From positions 1-32,170 of the forward strand of contig CAKPAZ010000014.1 of the NCBI GenBank assembly GCA_934133195.1: a stretch of 32,170 nucleotides of DNA, read 5' to 3'. Shown one piece after another: positions 1 to 6,639 of this stretch; the stretch's first letter is position 1; the number at the start of each line of letters is the position of its first letter. The notes below the pieces were generated by a model. That model had not been told where the DNA came from, made no database searches, and saw nothing but the letters and a program-made list of their open reading frames with translations. This stretch comes from an uncultured Bacilli bacterium (GTDB lineage Bacteria > Bacillota_I > Bacilli_A > ML615J-28 > CAG-313). The position numbers were made by a program, and so were the translations under genes.

Positions 1-212
1 GTCTCCCCAAAAAAGTTTTTTTGTTTTTTTAAGTAATATCTATTCTCCCCAAAATCCCCAAAAAACTTTAGAGAGCCTTTTTTATTAAAATCATTATTTT
101 AACAACATAAAATTTTACTATTTATATAGAGTATTATATTCATCATATTATAAAAAATATCTATATTTTAGATTTAATGCATGAGATGATTATTCCAAAA
201 GCTATATAATTT

Positions 213-1184
213 TTATTTAATTACATCAGAATTCCAAGCTTTTAAATAAATGCATAAATCCATTTCAAGGTCTTTAAAATCTAAAAATGTGTTAGTATTT
301 CTCGGTGGTTTAGGTAAATTTTTTATGTCATTTCCTATAAAATGAAAATATTTACTTTTATAATCATTAATTTTGTAATAATGTAAATCGCCATACATAC
401 ATTCTCGAATATTTTCAATTATTAATTTTATCCTCATTTTAAAATCATCATTAATTTTATCATTTTGTAAATCACCAAGTAAAGGATTTAGAACTCTTTC
501 ATTTACAGCCTCAGCCATTGTTTTTCTTAATTCTTCATCAGGTTCATTAGAAAAATCATCTTCTTTTGCTTCTTCTACTAGTGGAAGATAACTAACATTT
601 TCTAAATCTTTTAACGTTGGAATTTCATCAAATATTTTATTATATATGTAAACAATATTATAATAAAACATTGAATCTCCATAATAATTATCATCTAATT
701 TCTTGATAACTATATATTTTGATTGAATTCCTAATTTTTTAGATTCTTTTTTATGAAACTCATAAGCATAATAATCGCCAATATTCCAAACATTTCTTTT
801 AAATACAGGTTCTACTTTTATTTTTTTATGGCCTTGATTAACATTTTCAATTTTTATTTTAAGCTTATTTAAAGTGTTTTGCCACGAACGTCTTTCTCTA
901 GTTGTTTCAAGTTCATCTAGATATTCATGATCTTGTATATCGGTTATATACATTAATGTCTTTTCTTTAATTTCGTCAGTGAGTATTCCATAATCCCACA
1001 TTCGGTCGGCTAAAGCAAACCAAAACAACGGTTCTTCATCAGTTGAGAGTACTTCTTCAAAACATTTAAGCATTTCTTGATAAATATTTTGTGGTGAAAC
1101 ACCATTCTTTAATAAATCGTCTAGCTTATCTCTTACATCTAAAGTCATGTCATTTCCATATAAACTTGTACTCCAAAATCCCAT
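213..1184 (-). CDS. Hypothetical protein, 323 aa, with MGxWxxxxxxND start
   Basis: I do not recognise a characterised family. The N-terminus (MGFWSTSLYGND) resembles the opening of DUF4259-type proteins, which share an MGxW...ND signature. That is a weak resemblance judged by eye. The protein is charged, with no signal peptide or membrane segment, so it is probably cytoplasmic. Residues 50-65 contain a FWFALADRMWDYG segment. Around residues 130-150 there is a WNIGDYYAYEF segment, and the C-terminal third is acidic and aromatic. A clear GGAGG lies 6 nt before the ATG at 1184. It is the last gene visible in the accessory island and is oriented like its neighbours. Large acidic cytoplasmic proteins in such islands are often immunity or accessory proteins, but nothing here proves that. 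Confidence 0.6.
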   Translation of the reverse strand: MGFWSTSLYGNDMTLDVRDKLDDLLKNGVSPQNIYQEMLKCFEEVLSTDEEPLFWFALADRMWDYGILTDEIKEKTLMYITDIQDHEYLDELETTRERRSWQNTLNKLKIKIENVNQGHKKIKVEPVFKRNVWNIGDYYAYEFHKKESKKLGIQSKYIVIKKLDDNYYGDSMFYYNIVYIYNKIFDEIPTLKDLENVSYLPLVEEAKEDDFSNEPDEELRKTMAEAVNERVLNPLLGDLQNDKINDDFKMRIKLIIENIRECMYGDLHYYKINDYKSKYFHFIGNDIKNLPKPPRNTNTFLDFKDLEMDLCIYLKAWNSDVIK

Positions 1185-1247
1185 TATTAACCTCCGTTTT
1201 AAACATCTGATAAATATTATTTAATTATATTACAATTTGATAACAAA

Positions 1248-1451
1248 CTAGTTATTTTCTTTTTTACGTTTTTTGAAGTATTTTATCATTTCAATAACCA
1301 ATAGCAAAATTATACCTATTATTGCAAGAATTATAGATCTTTTAAGAATCACATAAAAATCTAATGTACCATCATGACATAGAAATTCATATATAGAAAA
1401 TGATATAATTATACCAATCAAAATCATAACGTTTTTAAATAATTTCATCAT
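1248..1451 (-). CDS. Small membrane protein, 67 aa
   Basis: Two hydrophobic segments (about residues 6-22 and 36-54) with a short loop, followed by a basic tail (KYFKKRKKENN), predict a two-helix membrane protein with a cytoplasmic C-terminus. AGGAGG stands 9 nt before the ATG at 1451 and overlaps the stop codon of the broken gene just upstream. The two were therefore probably translated from one mRNA. I cannot assign a family. Its size and position beside a small soluble gene would fit an accessory or immunity-type membrane protein, but this is inference. Confidence 0.5.
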   Translation of the reverse strand: MMKLFKNVMILIGIIISFSIYEFLCHDGTLDFYVILKRSIILAIIGIILLLVIEMIKYFKKRKKENN

Positions 1452-1464
1452 TTTTAATAACCTC

Positions 1465-1685
1465 CTAATAAACTATCCATTCTTCGTATTGTGGTTCCCC
1501 AAAAATTGAATTATACGTTGAAATGAGAGATGATCCTACACTTAAAATTGCACCAACTTTTTGATACCATCTTGTTTCTTTACCTAAATAATTTTTAAAT
1601 AATGAAATTGTGACTTTTTCTAAAAATTCCTTAGGTAATTTCTTTAAATCAGAATACTTAACAAAAATATAACGTTCTTTTCCAT
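1465..1685 (-). pseudogene. Frameshifted small gene (about 73 codons)
   Basis: An open frame of about 76 codons ends with TAG at 1465-1467 and encodes a coherent product that includes FVKYSDLKKLPKEFLEK and, near the end, FGEPQYEEWIVY. It has no start codon in frame. A good ribosome site (AAAGGAG, 5 nt spacing) precedes an ATG at 1685, but that ATG reads only 13 codons before TAA. Adding one G in the ATGGAAAAG start would put the ATG in frame with the long product. The simplest reading is a gene inactivated by a one-base deletion right after the start codon. Its stop overlaps the Shine-Dalgarno of the 67-aa gene downstream. I do not recognise the family. Confidence 0.5.
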
Positions 1686-1763
1686 TTTTTCTCCTTTATT
1701 TACATTTATATAAATTTACCATGGAATCAACTGTGATATATTAACGCCATTTAAACTTAATTT

Positions 1764-2096
1764 TTATAACCTTTTCTTAATTTCATCTGCCATCAACATT
1801 AAGTTATACCAAATTTTATTCTCTTTGATTTCATCCAATGTCCATAGCGAACCACCATCAATATTAAGAACTTCTTCCCTTAATAATATTGATTTATCAA
1901 ACACATATTGATCAATAAATTTATTTTTTAGCAAATCAATCAAGGTATTTTCATGTAAATAACAAGTTACATATGTAATAAATTCTTCAAAAACTAAATA
2001 TTCAATTTCATCATCACTTTTTTTCAAAATAAAAGTTCCAAACACATTGAATGTTTCCTTAAAAAGATCAAAACGTTCCAAAATAGTTAAATTCAT
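1764..2096 (-). CDS. Small acidic hypothetical protein, 110 aa
   Basis: A soluble, acidic, mostly helical 110-residue protein with no signal peptide or membrane segment. I do not recognise it. AGGAA lies upstream of the ATG at 2096. The gene directly follows a truncated reading-frame remnant (2118-2240). A short remnant followed by a small acidic gene is the layout expected for an orphan toxin C-terminus with its immunity gene in polymorphic-toxin loci. The same layout recurs at 4532-5131. The role as an immunity protein is inference from size, charge and context only. Confidence 0.5.
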   Translation of the reverse strand: MNLTILERFDLFKETFNVFGTFILKKSDDEIEYLVFEEFITYVTCYLHENTLIDLLKNKFIDQYVFDKSILLREEVLNIDGGSLWTLDEIKENKIWYNLMLMADEIKKRL

Positions 2097-2117
2097 ATTA
2101 TATTCCTATCATTCTAA

Positions 2118-2240
2118 TTATTTTTGTTTTGTTTCTATTCCAACAATATAATCACTACCAACAACTTTAATTATACCATTTTTACCACATGATATATTTT
2201 ATTAGTACCATTCGAAGGCATGAACTGATAAACATTTTTT
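2118..2240 (-). pseudogene. C-terminal gene remnant, frameshifted in an A5 run
   Basis: Two overlapping frames read as one product if one A is added to the A5 run at 2179-2183. The upstream part includes QFMPSNGTNKIYHVVK and the downstream part reads NGIIKVVGSDYIVGIETKQK, then TAA at 2118-2120. Upstream the frame is closed by TAA close to the edge of the 348-bp repeat (2255), so the 5' part of the gene is missing. About 40 residues remain. The short beta-rich tail with Gly turns would fit the end of a secreted toxin domain, but it is too short to assign. Confidence 0.4.
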
Positions 2241-2254
2241 ATTTATTCGACTTT

Positions 2255-2602
2255 AATGATAAAACTATACAGATTTTAATATTAAAACTCGCTGTTATGT
2301 TCCCTCATACTTGGACTTTTGGTAGTCTTAAAACTAGGTTGAACTTACCAATGGTATATGTTGTATTTATAGTATTTTAAACTTATTTATATGAATTTTT
2401 GCTTAATTTTCTATTTTTTAGTTCAAAATAACACTAAATCACCTAATTTATTCTATCTTCTTTCAAGACAAACTATACACTCAACGTTGGTTGAGACTAC
2501 CAAAGGTATATTTTTAATCTTTTTTGGTAGGTCGAAACTACCAAAGGTATATTTATTAATAGATGTTATACTAGAACTACATACTAATTTATTGGGTGAT
2601 AA
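2255..2602. repeat. Long direct repeat, copy A (348 bp)
   Basis: This is a near-identical copy of 4152-4458, in the same orientation. It contains a 14-bp palindrome (TTTTAATATTAAAA), one inverted and three direct copies of a motif close to ACTACCAAAGG, and a copy of the rlmD 3' end (2443-2485). It differs from copy B mainly by 41 extra bases around 2511-2551. These are bounded by the 15-bp direct repeat ACTACCAAAGGTATA, so slippage or recombination between those repeats explains the length difference. The extra segment forms a hairpin with TTTGGTAG and CTACCAAA arms. It holds no credible gene. Together with flanking remnants it fills the stretch 2097-2618. Confidence 0.85.
2443..2485 (-). repeat. 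rlmD 3'-end copy in repeat A (att-like core)
   Basis: The 43 bases match the rlmD 3' end and its downstream flank (5151-5193) with one mismatch. Read on the minus strand they encode VECIVCLERR and a TAG stop, against VECVVCLERR in RlmD. The copy ends abruptly at the Val codon, as expected for a short recombination core. It is more diverged than the copy at 4350-4382, so it is probably the older scar. Confidence 0.8.
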
Positions 2603-2618
2603 GTTCTTCTTTAGCTAT

Positions 2619-3469
2619 CTATATTAGAGTTATAATGTGTTCCATTTCGTTTTCTCCGAGTTCTTTTAAAGCAAAAGTAAAATCTAAAACATCCACACTA
2701 CATTCAAATAATTCACTTAAATACTCTTTTATTAAACTAATTTGTTCTAACCTCTCAATATTAATTAATGAATCATCTAATATAACTAGAAAGTCTATAT
2801 CACTATCTTCATTGTTTGTTCCTTTAGCAAATGAACCAAATAAATATAACTTCTTTATATTAAAAGTATCAATTAAATATTCTTTATATAATTTGATTTT
2901 TTTAATTACTTCTGCTCTTGAATATTTACAAGAAATACATTCTTTTAAGTTATATTCTATTTCTAAAAATATTTTTACTAACAACGATATATCATTATTT
3001 TGAATAGCTTGATTATATTTATGATGTGAAAATTCAAAAGGAATAATTAATGATTTATTTTTTTCAACATTATTAATTCAGAAACAATAAACGCATATTC
3101 AATTGCACTTATTTTAATATTATTAGTTATATATAAATGAATTATGGCAGTTAAATAATAAGTTGAATTATCAATATTCCCATAATAAAGTTGAATTATT
3201 TTACTCGATATTTCTTTGTCAAGTAACATATTGGTCAAAAGAAAATATAAATGATTTAATATTTCTTCATTAAATACTTGATTAATATTATTAAACAAGT
3301 ATTTTAAAGAATTAACAAATCTTTTAGTCATTGTTTCTTCATCAGTCAAACAGCTAATTTCATCATTTACAATTTGATCTATTCTTTCTTTAGGAATTTT
3401 ATATTTACGTAAAACAAAAATATAAAATACTAATTTGTTAATTTTTTTATCATGATAAGAATTAATCCA
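2619..3469 (-). pseudogene. Broken gene: Fic-like region joined to a MNT nucleotidyltransferase domain
   Basis: The 3' part (2619-2984) encodes a minimal nucleotidyltransferase domain with the motif LFGSFAKGTNNEDSDIDFLV (GS-x-G ... DxD), the metal-binding signature of this superfamily. The 5' part (3047 upwards) continues in another frame. The two join with one -1 shift in the A7 run at 3058-3064. Across the join, SELIMLKK / NKSLIIPFEF resembles the region that follows the active site in some Fic proteins, but the catalytic HPFxxGNGR loop is absent. The frame has no good start and is closed upstream by TGA at 3470-3472. It is therefore truncated, frameshifted and catalytically dead on the Fic side. 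The Fic assignment is tentative, while the nucleotidyltransferase motif is clear. Such domains are common in toxin-antitoxin systems. Confidence 0.6.
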
Positions 3470-3500
3470 TCAAATGTTTTGATTAATATATAAAGTTTAA

Positions 3501-3776
3501 TTACTTTATATATTTTTGTATACATTCACAAAAATAAATTCCCAAAATATAAACTAATAAATATTTCAAAAGCATATTAATTCCAGAACTAGGAATAATT
3601 GAAATTACCATTAAAAGAAATACATATATTATGCATCCTATAATCAACAGCCCAAAGATTTTTAAATATTTTATTTTATCAAATCCATAAATTAATGGAA
3701 TTGGAATTGCAAATAAAATAATAGATAAAAGATTTAAAAAAGGAATATATTTAGCAATATTTAATATCTTTTTCAT
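3501..3776 (-). CDS. Small hydrophobic membrane protein, 91 aa
   Basis: Almost the whole protein is hydrophobic, with three likely membrane helices (about residues 14-30, 38-60 and 68-83) and a short basic C-terminus. No family is recognisable. The gene starts 8 nt after the stop of the 109-aa gene upstream, so the two are probably one operon and may act together. Both sit between the two long repeats and travel with the repeat-bounded module. A membrane immunity or accessory role is possible but unsupported by any motif. Confidence 0.5.
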   Translation of the reverse strand: MKKILNIAKYIPFLNLLSIILFAIPIPLIYGFDKIKYLKIFGLLIIGCIIYVFLLMVISIIPSSGINMLLKYLLVYILGIYFCECIQKYIK

Positions 3777-3784
3777 TTAATCAC

Positions 3785-4114
3785 CTACCAATCTATACTT
3801 AATCCAAGTCCCCATAAAAATGCACCTTTTGCAGAAATACCACCTGTGCCCAAATTTAAATCGGCCCCTATTGCTCCAACCATCATAAATGCAATAACTA
3901 ACATAAAACATATCATCAATACTTTTTGAACGTTATTCACATCATCTTCTAGTTTAAGTATTTGTTCATTATTTAATGGTTTAAAAAAAGTGTGAAAAGT
4001 TCTTGCAACAAGCGGATCGTTTTCAATAACATACTTAACTCCATTAGAATAGGCAACGACTTCAATTTGCTTTCTTTCTTCTTCTTTTCTTATAAAATTA
4101 ATAATAAAATTCAT
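3785..4114 (-). CDS. Hypothetical membrane-anchored protein with Gly-rich tail, 109 aa
   Basis: Residues 1-64 are polar and soluble-looking. One membrane helix follows (about 65-82), then a Gly-rich end containing GADLNLGTGGISAKGAFLWG and a final LSIDW. AGGAGG stands 8 nt before the ATG at 4114, a strong initiation site. I do not recognise the family. Unlike its decayed neighbours it has an intact frame and start. It is the first gene of the module between the long repeats and is followed at 8 nt by the 91-aa membrane protein. Confidence 0.55.
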   Translation of the reverse strand: MNFIINFIRKEEERKQIEVVAYSNGVKYVIENDPLVARTFHTFFKPLNNEQILKLEDDVNNVQKVLMICFMLVIAFMMVGAIGADLNLGTGGISAKGAFLWGLGLSIDW

Positions 4115-4151
4115 AAAATTAACCTCCTATTATGAAAAAAAGATTTCGAAG

Positions 4152-4458
4152 AATGATAAAACTATACAGATTTTAATATTAAAACTCGCTGTTATGTTCC
4201 CTCACACTTGGACTTTTGGTAGTCTTAAACCTAGGTTGAACTTACCAAAGGTATATGTTGTATTTATAGTATTTTAAACTTATTTATATGAATTTTTGCT
4301 TAATTTTCTATTTTTTAGTTCAAAATAGTCATAAATCGCCTATTTTTACCTATCTTCTTTCAAGACAAACTACACACTCAACGTTGGTTGAGACTACCAA
4401 AGGTATATTTATTAATAGATGTTATACTAGAATTACATACTAATTTATTGGGTGATAA
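4152..4458. repeat. Long direct repeat, copy B (307 bp)
   Basis: Same orientation and nearly the same sequence as 2255-2602, lacking its 41-bp extra unit. It carries the same palindrome, one inverted and two direct copies of the ACTACCAAAGG-like motif, and an exact 33-bp copy of the rlmD coding end (4350-4382). The stretch 4115-4531 between genes is almost wholly this repeat. I see no gene or promoter of interest in the rest. Confidence 0.85.
4350..4382 (-). repeat. rlmD 3'-end copy in repeat B (att-like core)
   Basis: These 33 bases are identical to 5161-5193 of rlmD: the codons for VECVVCLERR plus the TAG stop. Identity ends at the Val codon on one side and at the stop on the other. Perfect identity to the resident gene suggests a younger duplication than the copy in repeat A. 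Confidence 0.85.
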
Positions 4459-4531
4459 AAGTATCATAAAATTTTATTATATAATATATCAATTTAATTA
4501 TTTCTTTACTTTTATTCATAAAAAATATTAC

Positions 4532-4891
4532 TTATACATCAATAAAAATATTTTCACAAATAATATCAAACATTATATCACCATATTGATTTTTAATAAT
4601 AATATGTATTAAATCACTTTCTCTCATTAATTCAAAAGAGTCAATTTCAATATGAGCAGTAATAATATTATCTTTTTTACATGATGTTAAGGCGTTTTTT
4701 ATATTAATATTTAATGTATGGAAATTTTCAAATCCTATAATTACATTTTTCGAATCAGAAATCTGCTCATTTTCCCAAAAATAATAAACTTTCATTTTAA
4801 TATTAAAGTTGTCATATAAGCAAACTTCATCAATAATAGACTCATAAAAATCATATTTTTCTAATATTTCATTTAAGTCATTTATTCTCAT
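4532..4891 (-). CDS. Small acidic hypothetical protein, 119 aa
   Basis: A soluble acidic protein rich in alternating beta-type segments (KMKVYYFWEN, NVIIGFENF, AHIEIDSFELM), with no signal or membrane segment. The start at 4891 is chosen because GGAGG lies 5 nt before it, whereas a further in-frame ATG 12 bases upstream precedes that Shine-Dalgarno. It directly follows the truncated remnant at 4922-5131, so the pair has the layout of an orphan toxin end plus immunity gene. I do not recognise the family, and the immunity role is inference. Confidence 0.55.
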   Translation of the reverse strand: MRINDLNEILEKYDFYESIIDEVCLYDNFNIKMKVYYFWENEQISDSKNVIIGFENFHTLNINIKNALTSCKKDNIITAHIEIDSFELMRESDLIHIIIKNQYGDIMFDIICENIFIDV

Positions 4892-4921
4892 AAAATCCTC
4901 CATAATAATTAAATTAATAAT

Positions 4922-5131
4922 CTAAAAATAGAAATGAGTTAAGTATCTAAATGCCTGTTTAGAAACATCACTTAAAACAGAACCATTAGCACTCAAATAA
5001 TTACCACCGCTATTCATAACTCTGAAATATGCATTACCATTAGCAGGAGCCACCTGAATTCTTAACGTTAAGTTACCTCGCTTCATAATGGTTGTTGGAT
5101 CACTCGATGCACTTTTAAATGTAACTTCTTT
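4922..5131 (-). pseudogene. C-terminal remnant of a secreted-type protein (69 codons)
   Basis: An open frame ends with TAG at 4922-4924 and encodes about 69 residues with Gly/Asn/Ser-rich turns, for example NAYFRVMNSGGNYLSANGS, then an aromatic end (RYLTHFYF). The only ATG (5086) lacks a ribosome site and lies inside the apparent domain. TAA closes the frame at 5132-5134. The gene body is missing. The loss point lies about 30 bp from the rlmD stop, where the inserted DNA begins. This is consistent with a gene cut by insertion or deletion at that junction. A polymorphic-toxin C-terminus is possible but cannot be named. Confidence 0.45.
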
Positions 5132-5150
5132 TTAAAAGCCCAAATCTCAT

Positions 5151-5193
5151 CTAATTTATTCTATCTTCTTTCAAGACAAACTACACACTCAAC
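5151..5193 (-). repeat. Resident rlmD 3' end, third copy of the att-like core
   Basis: This is the native copy: the last 11 codons of rlmD including the stop, plus 10 bp downstream. Copies lie at 2443-2485 and 4350-4382. The same codons (for HVECVV-type ends) are the known insertion site of streptococcal elements that use the rum gene. The repeats at A and B are therefore read as attachment scars. Confidence 0.7.
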
Positions 5194-6528
5194 ATTTGAT
5201 GTTTGTGGAAACATATCAAGAGGTTGAACTTGAAGAATGTGGTAGACTTTTTGAAGGTGATTACAATTTTTTGCTAGAGTCGCTGGATTGCATGAAACGT
5301 ATATTATCTTAGATACAGGGAATTGTTGTAAGTAATTTAAAAGGCGAAGGTCTAGACCAGTTCTTGGAGGGTCTACAACTAAAACATCTGGGATAAATCC
5401 TTCACGACGCCATTTAGTAAGATAACTTAATATATCTCCAGTGTAGAATCTAGCGTTATCTACATTATTTTTTTTCGCATTTTCGATGGCATTTTTGATA
5501 CCTTCTTTGTTGATATCAATACCTCTTACTTCTTTTACATATTCTGATACCCAAAGTCCAATTGTTCCTACTCCACAAAAAGCATCAACAACATTGTTTG
5601 TAGGTTTTAGTTTTGCTAGTTCAATTACCTTTGTATATAATTTTTCAGTTTGTTCTTTGTTTAATTGGAAAAATGCTGTTGGGAGTAAATCAAATGTATA
5701 TTTTCCAAGTCTTTCTGTAATGGTATCCTGACCAGTAACTTTAAATGTTTCTGCACCAAAGTTTTCGATTGCATCTGGATCACTATTGATACTTACATAG
5801 ACACTAACAATATTTTCTATTTTTGTTAAATCTTTAGCAATATTGATAGTTCTTTGATCATAACTAAATAAAATTAATGTTACTTGAATTTCATTTGTTT
5901 CACTTGAAGAGCGTACTACTATATGACGTAATACTCCATCTTTAGTTTTAGGATTATATGCTATTACTTGATATTTTGTTAGATATTCACAGATTTCTTT
6001 TACGGCTTTTCTGATGTCTTCTTTTTCAACTAAACAGTTTTCAATATATACTAGTTTATTAGTATCAAAAGCATAAAGACCAGTTACTAGTTTTTCTCCA
6101 TCATAACGTACAGGAAGTTTAGCTTTATTACGATAGTGGTATGGATAATCCATAGTAATTGTGTCTTTAAAGACTTTTTCATTTAAAGAGCCATTAAAAT
6201 ATCTATCAAAGGCTTCCATTACTAGTTCTTTCTTTAATTGTCCATGATACTTGTAATCTAGGTGTAATAATTGACATCCTCCACAAAGTTCAAAGTACTT
6301 GCATAAAGGAGTTATTCTACCAACTGATGGGGCTTTAACTTTTACTATCTTTCCTCTTGCATACTTTTCGTTAGTTTCAGTAATTCTTGTTACGACTTCT
6401 TCACCTGGGATTGCGAAGGGAACAAATACCGCAAGTCTTTTGTAATAGCCGATTCCTTCACCATTTATTCCTAATCTTTTGATTGTAAGTAATACTTCTT
6501 GATTTTTATTTAATACATTAGTTGGCAT
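5161..6528 (-). CDS. rlmD: 23S rRNA (uracil-C5)-methyltransferase, RlmD/RumA family
   Basis: Methylates C5 of a uracil in 23S rRNA (U1939-type) or a related site, using SAM. The 455-residue product has an N-terminal TRAM RNA-binding domain (about 5-60). The iron-sulfur cysteines are CKYFELCGGC (near 76-85). A SAM-binding DAFCGVGTIG follows, then VDPPRTGLD. The nucleophilic and base motif is YVSCNPATLAKN. The length is normal for the family. Start 6528 is chosen because GAGGTG lies 6 nt upstream, while a GTG at 6537 would overlap that Shine-Dalgarno. Its last codons are duplicated twice in the adjacent island. Which uridine it modifies cannot be told from sequence alone, since Bacillus has several paralogues. 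Confidence 0.9.
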   Translation of the reverse strand: MPTNVLNKNQEVLLTIKRLGINGEGIGYYKRLAVFVPFAIPGEEVVTRITETNEKYARGKIVKVKAPSVGRITPLCKYFELCGGCQLLHLDYKYHGQLKKELVMEAFDRYFNGSLNEKVFKDTITMDYPYHYRNKAKLPVRYDGEKLVTGLYAFDTNKLVYIENCLVEKEDIRKAVKEICEYLTKYQVIAYNPKTKDGVLRHIVVRSSSETNEIQVTLILFSYDQRTINIAKDLTKIENIVSVYVSINSDPDAIENFGAETFKVTGQDTITERLGKYTFDLLPTAFFQLNKEQTEKLYTKVIELAKLKPTNNVVDAFCGVGTIGLWVSEYVKEVRGIDINKEGIKNAIENAKKNNVDNARFYTGDILSYLTKWRREGFIPDVLVVDPPRTGLDLRLLNYLQQFPVSKIIYVSCNPATLAKNCNHLQKVYHILQVQPLDMFPQTSNVECVVCLERR

Positions 6529-6553
6529 ACTATACACCTCTTTCTTTTCTTAG

Positions 6554-6582
6554 ATTATACCACAAATCTTGCTTTTTTTAAA
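6554..6582 (-). promoter_or_regulatory. sigma-A promoter of rlmD
   Basis: -35 TTTAAA (6582-6577), 17-bp spacer, -10 TATAAT (6559-6554), preceded by TGTGG (extended -10, TRTG type). It overlaps the divergent promoter at 6569-6597. Confidence 0.65.
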
Positions 6583-6597
6583 GTGATGTGGTATAAT
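6569..6597 (+). promoter_or_regulatory. sigma-A promoter of the InlB-repeat gene
   Basis: -35 TTGCTT (6569-6574), 17-bp spacer, -10 TATAAT (6592-6597) preceded by TGTGG. Its -35 region lies inside the rlmD promoter. The two -10 regions form an 11-bp inverted repeat (ATTATACCACA and TGTGGTATAAT). Confidence 0.65.
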
Positions 6598-6639
6598 AAA
6601 AAAGGTAATGTAGAAAAATATATAACAAGGGGGATTTAT

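Noticed and set aside
1..212. Repeated CTCCCCAAAA tracts at the window start as a regulatory or repeat element
   Set aside because: They are short, imperfect and confined to about 70 bp. No gene or clear hairpin with a T tract is visible in the visible part.
3058..3064. Programmed -1 frameshift at the A7 run
   Set aside because: The heptamer is G AAA AAA rather than the X XXY YYZ form, no stimulating structure is evident, and the gene lacks a proper start.
3470..3472. TGA directly before TGG as a sign that UGA codes for Trp
   Set aside because: Core genes such as rlmD, tex, dnaB and prfA are full length under the standard code and Trp residues are TGG. The TGA lies in an already decayed gene.
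2255..4458. Integron-like cassette array (ACTCAAC fits the RYYYAAC core and the core can fold)
   Set aside because: The units are about 310-350 bp repeats with an rlmD gene end. The matching GTTRRRY partner is poor and no integron integrase is present.
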